64,000 nucleotides of DNA, taken from Codonopsis lanceolata. Its lineage: Eukaryota > Streptophyta > Magnoliopsida > Asterales > Campanulaceae. This document shows positions 47,451 through 59,118 of the stretch, piece after piece; positions within the stretch are counted from its first letter, which is position 1, and each line of letters starts with the position of its first letter. The notes below the pieces were generated by a model. It was not told the DNA's origin, searched no databases, and saw only the letters and a list, made by a program, of their open reading frames with translations. A program made the translations under genes and the position numbers. The stretch lies in the NCBI GenBank assembly GCA_013146195.2, contig CM028378.1, positions 90,888,295 to 90,952,294 on the forward strand, read 5' to 3'.

Positions 47451-48465
47451 GCAATTTCCAAAAGCCGAGAGATTACGCTAATATTTATGAATATTGACCA
47501 ATTTATCATGGATAGGTCCGTGAATTAGGTCTTACAGGAAACTACATGAAATGTACTCTTAAGGTCTCGTTTGGTGCAATGTTTTGAAAACGTAACTTTT
47601 TCAAAATGCAGTATTTTTAAGACACAGTGTTTTCAAAACGCAGTTGTTTTTATGTAAGAGTAACTCCAATGGGATTTGGGTAAAGCTTTACCTGCATGCT
47701 CTAAAGTTTTATCACCATTGGAGGCTTCCACCTCATTAGTACAAAATTGCAATAGCTTCAAGATCTAAAACTTGTTTAAAGCATCTATTTCATGGTACTT
47801 TTTCTTTTTTAATGTTATAGCAGCTTTATTTCTTGGATAGGTAGAAATAAAAAATATTTTTTTAAAGATAAAATATTTAATAGTGGGTCCATGTTATAAA
47901 GTTTTTATGAATTTATGTATAGTGGAGAATAAGTTTATAGATAAAAGGTTTATAAGCTGATGACATGGCATGAGGAATAAATCTTTTGAAAGGTTTATGA
48001 CTGTGGATGCCCTAAACACGTTTGAAAAATTATTTCAAAACTTTATTTTCATAAACAAAGTAATTGTAAAAGCAACACATTTTTAAAACGCTCTAAACGC
48101 TATACATTTTTAAAACGCTGCATTAAAATATTTTATAAAAGAAAATATTACATTTTTATTAATATTTTGGTCAAAATACTCCACCAAATAAATACTTATG
48201 TAATGCTAATTGTAAATTTGAAAGTATGGTGAAGATCTTGCTCAAAAAAAGTACAGTATCAAAATTGATCATATTTTTGGGTAAATTTATAGGAAAGAAA
48301 GGAAAATGAAAAAAAGAAATGTGAAAAAAGGTTAAACCCATATGGTCTCGACTCCTGACATAGGCTTGTAGCAGCAGAGTGAATCAAAATGAAAACCCCT
48401 CTCGTTGAGGCTTAAAGGGGGCTTAGGAACTTAAAATCTCTCAGATTCTTCTTTGTGCGTGTAAA
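47451..48465. other. Upstream region of the host gene, with possible MITE remnants
   Basis: Repeated words around TTTTCAAAACGC/TTTAAAACGC (47575-47650 and 48065-48125, partly inverted) and an inserted-looking block from AACTCCAATGGG (about 47665) to TGGATGCCC (about 48010) suggest one or two MITE remnants. The last ~120 bases before the ATG at 48466 should hold the promoter and leader of the small gene (AAATCTCTCAGATTCTTC near 48435), but I see no convincing TATA box. Confidence 0.35.
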
Positions 48466-49549
48466 ATGGCGAATCAGCAGCAGCAAATCTCAAGTCGGCC
48501 ATGGATCCTGGACGCGGTGCCTTTAATGGTGGTCGTTTTGATTGCCGCTCATGTCCTCGCTCTGGTACTCCAACGCATCTCTCGTGTTTGTGTGTGTGTG
48601 TTTTATTTTTCAACATATTAGATCATTATTAATCATAAATTTATATTCACCCTCCTTTCAAAGAGTGGCTTTTGGAATTTTAAGAGCTTAACTCAGTATA
48701 TATTAGATCATTATTAATCATAACTTTACTGTGATTTAGCTAAAATGTTTTCTTGATTAAAAACTATAATATGGGTACTTTGTATTGTAATTCGTGTAAT
48801 TTTATGAACGCAATCAAAATTATACTGTATGTTCCAAATTGGTTGGCCTTTTTTCAAAGTTTTTCTTGTCCCAAAATGAGTGTTCCAGTTCTTTTATGAA
48901 GTTATTAAATTCAACTTTGCTATCTATTGCTCCCTCCATTTCTGGAAAATATATAATTTTGGGATATTTCACTTAAATAGTCAACTTTAAAAAATTATGT
49001 TATTGATTTTCTTACCATTTCAACTTCACCTTCCACATTTGACATTAACATATTGATTATGCTCAAGCCTTATTGTAATATGACCGACTCTAATGCTAGC
49101 TATATCATTTAATTATTAGACTTTTCAAACATGGGTTTTTTGCGTGGATCGAAGGGAGTATCTCCCTGTATGCACTTGCTGGGCATTCATGTATATGTAC
49201 TACTAAAATGGCGGAAAAGTCCAACTTTTTTAGTTGTTGCAAAAACCTGAAAGGGATACTCATTTTGGACGAAATGAATTCTTTAATTGTTGCAAAATCC
49301 TAAAGGGACACTCATTTTGGGATGACATGAATATATATTTTTGGTCAAAGTTTTATCAGTTTGGCCAAAAATAGGAAAGAGGACTCTTTGTTGAAATGGA
49401 GGTAGTATATTAAAACAGAAGAGATCTCTCTTGATCTGATTATTAACGTTGGTCCAGTGTGGGTTGGGTTGGGTTACTTTCTTGGGAAGGTTTATTGGAT
49501 TTACAGGTTAGCTACTGAGAAACTTCCTCAAAGAAGAAAGGAGCACTAA
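48466..49549 (+). CDS. Two-exon host gene for a 52-residue one-pass membrane protein
   Basis: Exon 1 48466-48564 (33 codons); phase-0 intron 48565-49489 (donor CTG|GTACTC, acceptor GGAAG|GTTTAT); exon 2 49490-49549 (19 codons and TAA). The product starts MANQQQQISSRPWILDAV. It then has a hydrophobic segment, about residues 17-37 (LMVVVLIAAHVLALVYWIY), and ends with a basic tail (RLATEKLPQRRKEH). From memory, land plants have a conserved small protein with the same VLALVYWIYRLA core, so I treat this as a real host gene. Membrane anchoring, most likely ER, is inferred from sequence only. The frame is intact, unlike everything else here. Function unknown. The intron hosts MITE sequence. The exon pairing is my prediction. 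Confidence 0.72.
48930..49158. mobile_element. Stowaway-like MITE in the intron of the small gene
   Basis: Ends CTCCCTCCATTTCTGG (left) and GATCGAAGGGAG (right) are inverted Stowaway/Tc1-mariner type termini. Inner words (AAATAGTC / TAGACTTTT) are also inverted. A TA follows on the right; the left flank is TG. A second, partial end (GAAATGGAGGTAGTA, 49396-49410) and a 53-base tandem pair (from 49231 and 49284) follow, so the intron has received more than one insertion. Confidence 0.6.
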
Positions 49550-50660
49550 CTACTTGCGGGTACTAATTTGTACAAAAATCAATCAAGGTTAGCTACTTCA
49601 ATTGCAATAGTGCTATGTACTATTTGTTGAGATCAGAGTAAAATTGGAATGGATTTTCACTGCTGATTGGAAAATGTGTGATGCTATTGCCTGTTTTTTC
49701 ATGGGTTATCTTTCTCTTTTTATTTATTTAAATTAAATTCTCGTTCTTACTAGAAAATTTTCTTTTGTCCTCTTTATTCTTTGGTTAGTGACAAAGCTAT
49801 AAGGTCACAATCTGATGTGCAGTATTTTTGCTGAAAACACTTGTTTTATTTTTGGTGTGCATCAAAAATAAACTGCCGTTTCACACTTGATAGTATTTGT
49901 CATAATTGACCTTTGGTAATAACAGTGATATGGACATGTGGTGCTTTTGGAAATTCGTTTTTGCAAAAAATGCTTAATCTACCTGGAGGAGGTCATATGC
50001 CATATCACTGGGCCTTTTTGATGTGGTTAGGGTTCTTGTGCTATATGGCAAAGGATTGGCCTTGGGGACAACATTTTAAGAGTATTTTTTTAAAACTTGG
50101 CTGTTTTCTTAAGAGGCAAGTTTTTTGAGCTAGTTTTCTGATTTGCATGAGTTTTCGAAATTTGACTTATCGGATTCCTCCGATATAGCTCTAGTCTGTT
50201 GGCTTACAGAGCTCCCTTCTTTTGAGAGGATAATAATTTCCTGGAGTTGTGCAAGGCTTTTGCCTCTGTCAAGACGCAGCCGACGTAGCTTGTATCAATC
50301 ACCAGCCAAGACATTTCCCTACAGAACAGTGTCATTGCATTGCCTTTGATTAGCCTTTCACTGCACAATTTTAGTAACTAAGTTTTCTCTACTTGTGCTC
50401 TTGCTTGTAGTGGCCAATAAAGCAGATATTGAGGTTGAGGCTTGTTGTCACAAGGTTGGTCTTATAAATTAGCTTGAGAAGGTGTTTAACTTTCCTAATT
50501 GCTCTTTTGAAGGGGTGGATGATATGTTGATTCGTAGCATCTAAGAGTTTCACTTTAAGGAGTGGCATCTTCTGGGTTGTCCACATACTTGCTTTGTTTC
50601 CCACGCCATGGGTCATATTCTTTATCCGTTCTTGTAAATATTAGGGCTTAGCTTAGTGGT
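49550..50660. other. Downstream region of the small gene, no further gene seen
   Basis: The first ~200 bases are likely 3' untranslated sequence. From about 50390 the sequence drifts into plus-strand LINE-like DNA, but protein similarity is only clear from 50667. Nothing else is supported. Confidence 0.4.
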
Positions 50661-51195
50661 TCAATTATGTTTCCTAAGAGAGTGGCTTTCTTCATGTGGG
50701 AAGCATCCCATGAAGCTATCCTTACCGAGGACAATTTGCGGAAATGGCACATGGTCTTTGTCAATAGGTGTTATATGTGTAAGGCTTGTGAGGAGAGTGT
50801 GAATCATCTGCTCTTGCATTGCCAAGTTGCTGCTGAGTTTTTGTGCTGGGATTGTTCAAGATATCCTGGGTCATGCCGAGGTCGATTCTTGATCATGTTA
50901 GGGGCTGGTGTATCGGGTATAAGAACAGGAGAAACCGCATTTGGGAGATAGCTCTTTTGGGAGTGTGCTGGATTTTTTGGAGGGAAAGGAACCACAGGGC
51001 CTTTGACAATGTGGAAATGACTGTCCCGGATCTGAAAATTTTGTTGATTCGCACCCTTCACTTTTGGTGTTCCGAGGCAGCTCAATCCACTTCTAGTCCT
51101 AACACTACTCTTGTGGATTTTGTAAATAATATTGATATTGGCTAATTCTTTTGGCTTAGTATACTCCTTGTACGTAGGCCGCATCACCTATTTTG
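50660..51195 (+). pseudogene. L1-like LINE 3' end (zf-RVT region and tail)
   Basis: Plus strand. PKRVAFFMWEASHEAILTED, then the zinc region CYMCKACEESVNHLLLHC (50785-50835), are typical of the zf-RVT domain of plant LINEs. In another frame it continues WEIALLGVCWIFWRERN HRAF and ends DFVNNIDIG at 51145. The tail TAGTATACTCCTTGTACG follows. 5' truncated; one frameshift near 50850. Confidence 0.82.
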
Positions 51196-51199
51196 ATAC

Positions 51200-51590
51200 T
51201 TTTTAAATGCGTCAAATCAGGTAACGCAGCCTTTGTACACAAGGAGTATACTGCAAAAAAAATCTTAAGCTATAGTGAAGCTGTCCTCAAACTCTACAAA
51301 AGAATTAACGGTAGGCACAACTAGCTCAGTGCACCAAAATATCAAAGTGGGAAGAATAGATTTCTTCAAATGCTGAATGGATTCTCAAAGGCCCTATGAT
51401 ATCTTTCCCTCCAAATAGGCCGACAAACTCCCAAAGGGGCAGCTTTCCAAATAAAATTCGTCCTCCGATGCTTATAGAGAGACCAACAAAAGAAAAGCTC
51501 CTTGACTGTGCTAGGCATAACCCACGACAAATTAAATAGGTTGAAAAACTAATTCCACAACTCACCCTCACTACCAGAAATTGAGGACCA
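51200..51590 (-). pseudogene. L1-like LINE 3' end, opposite orientation
   Basis: Minus strand. Frames give LSWVMP, FCWSLYKHRRTNFIW and PLGVCRPIWRE-type blocks, homologous to the last part of 50660-51195, followed by the tail AGTATACTCCTTGTGTAC (51217-51250). It therefore meets its neighbour tail to tail and forms an inverted pair around 51150-51260. Confidence 0.72.
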
Positions 51591-53790
51591 ATCCTTTTAG
51601 AGGAGCTATTAGATGTGGCTGGGATGTGTTAATCTTGTTGGTGGTGTGAGAGGTGGCTTTAACATTATTGGACTCTGATTTGAGAAGCCTGTGGTTTGAG
51701 ATTGCCCTCCGTACAAGGAATTTAATAGTTTTATTCTTGAGCGTCATCTAAGAAACACTGCATTCCTAACATGCACTATACTTGGTTGGTGTTGGGTTGT
51801 CAAATAGAGGCTACTCATATCAAGAACTTCTTGTTTAGCACCAGTTTGAGGATTTTTCCGAGTCTTGTTCCAGCTATTCTTCATAAGGTGGCCTCTTATC
51901 ATTACCCTATTGTCTAGTCCAACTCTTTAAAATGAATCTTACTCCTTTTAGGTATGAGAACATTTTGATGGTCCGTCCAAGCTTATCAAATCACTTAATC
52001 AATGGTGGGGGGGGGGAATCATTTTAGTGGTTGGGGAGTTTACACGGGTTTAATAATCACTTGTTTTGACGCTTTCATTTATATACCTTTTTACTTATCA
52101 AAAAAATAAAAATAAATTCAAGTTTCTTTAGGAGAATTTTTAGGTTTGGAATAGGGAGGTTTTTGGGAACATCAAGATTAGAAAGAGTGATATTTTTTAT
52201 GATTGATAGAATGGAGGTTATGATAGTATCTCAAAGGTTGTTTTTTTGATGGGAGAGGTGCTTTGTAGAATGAGTTCGACTGTTCGTGGAGATTTTGATT
52301 GGAGCAGACTTAGTTGGAGGCAAAAGTCAAAAATTGAATGGGTGAAGGTTGGGGATCCTACAATTCAAGTTATTTTCATACGTTTGTCACGGGCAGAAGA
52401 AAGAGAAAATTTATTAAGGAGTTGGATTGGTGACCGATTTCTGATTAGAGCTGTGGTAGGTTGGAGAAGCCATTTTTGGAGGAAGAGCTTTGAGCCATAT
52501 TTGAGATGGCTAGTCATAAGACTCATGGCGCAGAATGGTTTTTCTTTGGGATCCTTTATTTTTACCAAAGTACCTGTGTTGACACGACATGGGTGTGGGT
52601 TTTTACGCTAAATTATTGGAAATTTCTTATAGTTTTGGTGGATCCGACACCGATATTCACATCCACATCCAATTCTCATAGGTTGTAGTCAATTCCTGAT
52701 AACATAGCTATAAAGTATGGATTCCACTTTTCTAACTCATGCCTAGAAGGATTGATCCAATGGGTTTGAAAACTTTAGACCCATAAGCCTTCCGACTGTT
52801 TTGTACAGATTCTTTGAAAGGTCCTCTCGAAGAGATTAAGTGGGTTTCTTGGAGATCTCTATGGCCCAAAGTGCCTTTGTTGGTGGTTGTCATATTTTAG
52901 ATGTTGTCCTTGTCGCTAATAAGGTAGTCCATGATTTGAATTGTACGAGTGAAAAGGGTCTTCTACTTGTTAACTTTTGAGAAACCTTATGATATGGTCA
53001 ATTGACATTTTCATGGCCTAGCTATTGAGCTGAAGGGCTTTGCTTCTAGATGAAGAAATTGGCTGTTATGCTGCATGGAGTCCTTTTTCGTGATTGTTAG
53101 TGGGGAGCCTAAGTCTTGTTTTTCTCATCTAGAGGTTTGAGAAAGGGAGACCTTGGTCCCCTTTTGTTTACCCTAGTAGTTGCTATGTTTTCTGGTTGGT
53201 GCTTCTATGTTTTGCACGATACCCAAGGGTGAGGAGACAGGTTTTAGAATTTTGTTGTTATATATAGTTTTCTTATCAATTTTTTTTTTTTTTTGCTGTT
53301 AGCAGGGACAATCTCGTGTGGCTCTTTTGCAATTTGCTGATATGATTTTGTTGACCTCAAGGGGTGGGAGAGATGGCAAGGGCACTCGGGCAAAGACCTT
53401 GAGGTCCTTGGTTCCAATCCCCATACCAACAAGGGGCCACATTTACCTAAAATAAAATAAAATGATATTGTATCTCTCGTAGGTCCTTGAGGGTTCCTAA
53501 AATTTGTTCTCTCTAGATTATTTAAAGTGTGTTCTCTTGTGAATAATTGTTTAAGTGCGGGCTCATAGGGATGGATCAATTTGGTAACTAGAAAGTTAGA
53601 TAGTCAGTACATAGCTTCTTATGCTTCCTTGCTTGACCATGAAATATTGGGTTTCTTAGTCTCCTATTTTGGGTACGCCCAGTCGCCCCTTGGTGGTAAC
53701 ATAGACGGATCACCTTTGGTCTGAAGAGATTGGATAGGTGCAAGTGGGCATGATTACTTTGGTTAAAGCTTATGATGTAGAGCACAGTGA
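51591..53790 (+). pseudogene. Decayed L1-like LINE: endonuclease end and RT
   Basis: Plus strand. 51820-51960 resembles the endonuclease C-terminus and linker (LTPFRYENILM). 52260-52440 resembles the region just before RT (SWRQKSKIEWVKVGDPTIQVIFIRLSRAEER, shown here in pieces). 52880-53200 holds RT blocks (ILDVVLVANKVV, SRGLRKGDLGPLLF), 53320-53350 the catalytic block (LLQFAD), and 53640-53730 the thumb-like PLGGN. Frameshifts and stops throughout. A SINE lies inside it at 53363-53462. Near 52060-52110 it also contains a short tail-like word (ACTTATCAAAAAAATAAAAA), possibly a separate small insertion. Confidence 0.7.
53363..53462 (+). mobile_element. tRNA-derived SINE, copy 2
   Basis: GGTGGGAGAGATGGCAAGGG start, A-box-like TGGCAAGGGCACTCGG (53374-53389), B box GGTTCCAATCCC (53410-53421), and tail TTTACCTAAAATAAAATAAA. 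Same block order as 181-276. Flanks ATGATTTTGT (53343-53352) and ATGATATTGT (53461-53470) may be a target duplication, although about 10 bases separate the left one from the SINE start. It sits within a dead LINE RT. Confidence 0.65.
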
Positions 53791-55033
53791 AAAAAGGACT
53801 TTCAGAAGCTGTTTCTAAGGATTTAATTGGCAGAGCAAAAGGTTTAGGGTTGCTTAAATTTTTATAAAGAAAGTTGCAGGGATGTTTCTAGCACTTTGAA
53901 CAGTATCCAAGAGAAATAATTAGGGCTAAGGGTGTCTGAATTGGACCACTAGGGTGTAGAAACAATAGGGATTGTTAATAGGAATTTAGGGAATAAAAGA
54001 AAAGAGTTTGAAGGCTTGAAGATTGCTGAAATTAGGAAAATATGGTCAGAAAGAGGAAAAAACCTGGCTTCAAGTCTTCCACCAAGCTACCTTAGGCATC
54101 ACACCTGTGGTTCTTGAGCATCGAACACATGGGAACTGCATCACATAATCTGGAAAAAAACAGAGCATAATAGCTGCTGAATTAGTTCTTCTTATTGATT
54201 TGTCTATATCTCTTCAATTGGAAGTTTTAGGACGTGTATAGGATTATACTACTAAACCTAGAAGGATTTTGATTCCTACTAATTTAATATTACTAAAATA
54301 GGGGAGAATTGGGTTGCTCTCTTCTTTGGAGGCACCACCACGAATGTTAGAGGGTTTGGCAAAGGGAAAGATGAATTACGTCAGGCGAATTGCTATATTT
54401 GGCATCTTGAGGGGTATTTGGAAGGGAATGCTCACAAAAAAATTCAATAGTCTCTTCCCTATCTTCTGATTGTTGAGATCAGTTCATGCCTTCCGGATGG
54501 CTTCATTGTTGGAAGCTTTTAGGGGATTGCCTACTCCCGATCTTGCTTGGGATTGGGAACAAGTTTTAGCTGTTTTTATTTCCACTTTTGCTTTTTTGTG
54601 TGTGGCTGCCTGTGTGATAACCTTACTCTCGACCGAACTGGATTGAATAACGGCAAAGGATTTACTTTGCCGACCCCAAGTGACTGGGATTAAGGCTGAG
54701 TTTTCTCTTCTTTTTAATTTTTGTATATTCTTTTTCTTTTCTCTTTTCATTCTTATAGGCTAACTTCTGTTCTCCTATTCTTGTAATCTCTCCTTCCTTT
54801 AACTAGTATTATTAAATCTGGTGGGAACAAAGCTGGAGACCTCATGAGATGTTTCTCTCTTCTTATGAGTTCAACTGGGTGTGTGACTGGTTGGGTAGAT
54901 TTCCCTTGACCAGTGACGTTTGGTGGAAGAAGAGGCAGGAGAGATGGGTGCGTGACTGGCTAGTATCAATTTTGATCAAGGGGATAGAAGAAGAGGAGGA
55001 CAAGGGTTGAAAACTTAATCATCAAATTTAAAT
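53791..55033 (+). other. LINE-like non-coding or ORF1 remnant
   Basis: No frame is convincing. It directly precedes the endonuclease start of the next LINE, and part of it (about 54230-54460) may be a decayed ORF1. The stretch 54990-55033 looks like the spacer before ORF2. The minus-strand open frame at 54484-54750 is most likely chance. Confidence 0.3.
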
Positions 55034-56660
55034 ATGCATATTCGGATTATATCTTGGAATGTAAGGGGTATAAATGATTCGTCCAAAAGACAAGTAGTCC
55101 GAGCGGCTATAGGAGATAGAAGTCTCATGTGATTTGCCTTCAGGAAACGAAGTTGAAGAAGGTAGATAGAGGGTTAGTGATGAGTGTGGGCGGTAGAAGG
55201 TGGTCTCAGTGAGAGCACTTAGATTCTGTTGGGACAGCCGGTGGCATTTAAGTGATGTGGGACAGTGAAATTTTATCTAGGCTGGGAGTTTTGGTTGGTG
55301 TTTCTTCAGTCTCTTTCGTGTTTCAAGGGGTGATAGATGGGGTGATATATTCAAGGGTTTATGGGCCATGTTCAGATGCAGATTGAACAGGGTTGTGGGA
55401 TGAGCTTATAGCAGTCACCACTAGATGGAGCTTTCCCTGGTGTGTAGTTAGTGGATTTAATGGTATGAGAGGTCTGCACGAATGCCCTTGGGCAGAGGAA
55501 TTTTTGCAAGCTATGGTGGAATTTAAGGGGTTTATTAATGACATGAAGCCGGTGGATTTGCCTTTAGAAGGGGGTGGGTTTACTTGGTCGAGAAACACCG
55601 AGGGGTTGCAATGCTTGAGGATTGACAGGTTCCTTGTGACAACGGGATAGGCAGAGCATTTTGGTGACCTTTCTCAATCTTTTCTTTTGAGGGTGGTTTC
55701 GGACCACACCTCTTTGCCTGGAATGCTGAGATTTGGTAAAAGGAAAGTCTCCTTTTCACTTTGAGAATATGTGGTTAGAACATTTGGGCTTCGTGGAGTG
55801 GGTAGAAGAGATTTGGCGAGCTTATTTGGTGTGAGAAGGCCCTGTTTTAGTCTTGCAAGGAAGCAGAAATGGTTAAAAGAGGACTTGAAAAAGTGGATCC
55901 CAGAGATTTTTGGGGGACATTAATTGAAAAATGGCTAAGTCGCTAGAGGAAGTCAGATTGTGGATGAGAAGGAGGTAGGGAGGGTGATCTGAGTGTTGAG
56001 GAATCTGTGCAGCGGACATCGTTAAAATCAGAGATTCAAAGGTTGCTTTGAAGCGAGAAAATTTGTTGGAGACAAAAATCCCGGGTCCTATTGTTGAGAG
56101 AGGTGGACCAGATTAGAAAGGTGGGGATTTATGGAGATCTGTTGGAAGACGCAGAAGCTATTATTAGAGAAGGCATCACTGGCTTCCACGGAGGTGTGTA
56201 CAAGGAAAATAGTTGGTGGCATCCTAAGCTGGAAGGGGTTTCCTTCAAGTCGCTTAATGAGGAGGACATGGATTCTCTCGAACTACCATTTTTAGAGGAG
56301 GAGGTCCACTTAGCTGTTCGAGGTATGCGAGGTGATAAAGCTCTGGTTCCAGATGGTTTTACTATGTCATTTTTTTAACGTTGCTGGAGCCTGGGAGGTG
56401 ATTAAAGCTGACTTGATGAAGGTTTTTCACTACTTGTACGTGCATAAGTGGTTTGAGAAGAGCCTTAACGCGACATTTATTACTTTGATTCCAAAGAGAA
56501 TTGATGCAAAGGATATTATAGATTTTAGACCCATTAGTTTGAATGGAGGGGTGTATAAGATTATTGCGAAGGTGCTTTCTGGTAAACTTTAAAAAGTTTT
56601 AGGTAAGGTAATTTCCGAGTCTAAACATACTTTCGTGGGGAGACGGCTGATCTCCGAGTA
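55034..56660 (+). pseudogene. L1-like LINE ORF2: endonuclease and first half of RT
   Basis: ATG 55034. Apurinic-type endonuclease: ISWNVRG (metal-binding Asn, about 55046), the Glu in LQETK (about 55137), GPCSDAD, then LPLEGGGFTWSRN (55558-55590), RIDRFLV and VSDHTSL (about 55700, catalytic DH). RT blocks follow: LEEEVHLAVRGM and DKALVPDGFTMSFF (about 56300-56378), TFITLIPKR, DFRPISL, YKIIAKVLSGKL. The sequence breaks after FVGRRL (about 56645). Stops at 55118-55382 and a frameshift near 56375. The 3' half is missing here; 51591-53790 and 50660-51195 could be parts of related copies. Confidence 0.83.
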
Positions 56661-58435
56661 CCACAAAGGTTAGGAGTACTTAAGAGTACTTGTAGCATGC
56701 TAAGAACAAGCTCATTGAAGACTTAATTTAAGTTACAGAAAAGGAAGGAAGATTGAGTACATAGGTGAAATCCTTAAGTGAAACAATTTGAAGCTGTCCA
56801 TGATGCGCCTTCCATCGTTCCCAATGGTTTTTTAATTTTTGCGGACCTCCTTGATATTTTCTTATCTCATTGTTTTTATGTATAAAACCTTAGTTGATCC
56901 TCATGCAACTTAGTCTCAAGTTTTGTTGGTTATCATCTATCAAGTGGATCCTCGTTCTCCATTACTTGCAAGTGTCAATATCAAGGAGTATGATGCGGGT
57001 CCCACAAACAACACAAAAATGTTCAACCATGTGACTGAGAAATATGCTGGAGCAAATAAAAATTTATTTATTTATGTACCTTGGAAATTTTGCAATTCAA
57101 GTATTTAAGGCTGTTTCGGCAGCCTTACAGTTGGGGTTAGCATCATAGGCCAAAAAATTGATATAATTTATTTCACTATAAAAAAGGTTGGATTAATAGA
57201 AATTTGTCATTCATTGGTTGGAATTTATTGGTTGCAAATGGTTGCATCCACCCTATTGAGTGTTGAGTTAATAGTTTTGTCGAGCGACTTTGGGTGTGGA
57301 ATCTCAATGCTGGCCTGCATCACTTGAGTTCCTGGCCATTTGCTGTCCATGAGATATCCTTTACTACAACAACCGATGGACAGGAAATGAGTGGAAACTT
57401 TTCATCCTTGAGTTAGCCCCTAATTCTTGTCCGACAAGCTAATATGTTGGAAATTATTAGTTGCGCATAAATCAGGAACGCCTCTGTGCCTTAGTCATTA
57501 TAATGTGTTGTTTAAGTAGGACTCTTGGAAATAAGTGAGGTAATGTGAGAGACTACTTGATGGGCTCTGCCGCTCTGGTTAGCAAGTTGCTTGGTAAATT
57601 GATCATTTTCATATGCGCTTTGGCAGATTGATCACGATTCAGTATGTTCTTAACCTTAAACTGGGTTGATACATGTTTCTACAATACATGTGGATATGTA
57701 TATGTATGTACGTATGACTATGTATAAATGAACTGCATAGGGCACACCACCCACGTGCACTAGGAGGTTACATAAGAAATTATCAACACTCTCAAAAGCC
57801 TTTCCATCCCATATACAATTATACATATAGGATCTCCAATGAAGATGCACACATAAAGCTCATTATACCAACTCTGGTAACGTGTCCAAAATTATATTGA
57901 GCCGTTGAGAAGGTCGCAATTTCCAGAAAAGGAACATATTTAACACCGATGCTCCTCAGCCTATTCCGGTGTCTCCATGCTTAAAGGGTTTTCCTATTTC
58001 TTTCGCTCCACAAACACAACCTAAGGCAAATGGTGCCGGTCAACCATCTTTTGAGTTAGACTTGCTATGCGAGTTCCTGACAAGTTTAAAGGTATCTCCT
58101 AACTGACCCACACATCCCTTGCACATGACAGTGCTAAAGCAAATGACTTAACATTTTTAACCGTCCTTTCTGTACCTGCTGAGTTATGTCATATAAGGAT
58201 TTTACCTCGTCTTGTTAGATTGTCATTACTCACTAGTGAGCATAGCTTGCCATGCTTCTGTCCCCAGAAAAAAGTGCAGCCTTTAGAGGTGCCACTGATT
58301 TCCAAAATCCTTTTCTAGGGTTTCTGGTTCTGACTTTTATATTTACCACTGTCTGTTTCTTTGGCTTAAAAACTTTTCCGTCCTCTAATGACCAGGGCTG
58401 ATCTTTTCTTTATATGCTTGGTTGTATTTTTTGAT
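56661..58435. other. Unassigned intergenic DNA
   Basis: I recognise no gene, LTR or RNA here. An open frame at 56923-57108 (61 codons) has no recognisable motif. A palindromic TA/GT-rich stretch (about 57685-57725) is present. The last bases before 58436 may be the left edge of an RTE fragment (reading DEWKE). Confidence 0.4.
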
Positions 58436-58452
58436 GAGTGGAAGGAAGAAAA

Positions 58453-59118
58453 TTTTTTTTGATAGGTAAAGTATATATATAAAATGAGCGTCAAATCAGG
58501 TGACGCGTCCTTTGTACACTAGGAGTATCAGACTACTCAATACTAAAGCTATTCACAAAATCCACAAAAAGTATGCAGAAGACGGTCTCTCAAGTGGTCC
58601 AACGAACTCTCAATATTATCGAAGATTCTTCTATTCCTTTCTTTCCAAATGGTCCACCAAACACCCGCCAGAATAGCACTCTAAAGAATATTCCTCATCT
58701 TACAACGACCAACTCATAAGCATCCCCCCAAACTGGGCATTGCCCACGCAATCCCAAAAAACCCCAGAACCGTATTTCATAAAGAAAGAGTCACCGGACA
58801 ATGCAGTGACAAGTGGTTTACACTCTCTCCATTGCATTTACGCATGTAACACCAATTCACATAAACCATCCCCCTTTTACGTAAGTTTTCTCCTGTAAGA
58901 ATTGTAAGAATTGCCCCATGGAAGGCTTCCCAAGCTAAAAAAAACAGCACAACTTGGAGCGATACTTCTCCATATTCCTTTCCAAGGGAAAGAATACCCA
59001 TCTCTGTCCGAAATAGCAAGAAAATAAGATTTGACAATAAATCTTTTGCTATTCGACGCTGCCCACCTCACCTTATCATCTCTGCTGCTGCCTGTCTATG
59101 TGATGCGAATATAACTTT
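58453..59118 (-). mobile_element. 5'-truncated L1-like LINE, inserted in an RTE fragment
   Basis: Minus strand, tail seen as TTTTTTTTGATAGGTAAAG at 58453. Coding remnants: RWAASNSKRFIVKSYF, IAPSCAVFFSLG (about 58950), the zinc region CYMRKCNGESVNHLSLHC (about 58800-58855), and the DFVNSF-type end. The tail block with AGTGTACAAAGGACGCG matches that of 51200-51250. Target duplication: GAGTGGAAGGAAGA (58436-58449) and GAGTGGAGGAAGA (59119-59131). Confidence 0.82.

Noticed and set aside
54484..54750. 88-codon lysine-rich minus-strand frame
   Set aside because: Composition reflects a T-rich plus strand; no domain. It is antisense to LINE-like DNA.
56923..57108. 61-codon frame that looks less biased than its surroundings
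   Set aside because: No motif, no neighbouring exon and no splice context that I could support; left as unassigned DNA.
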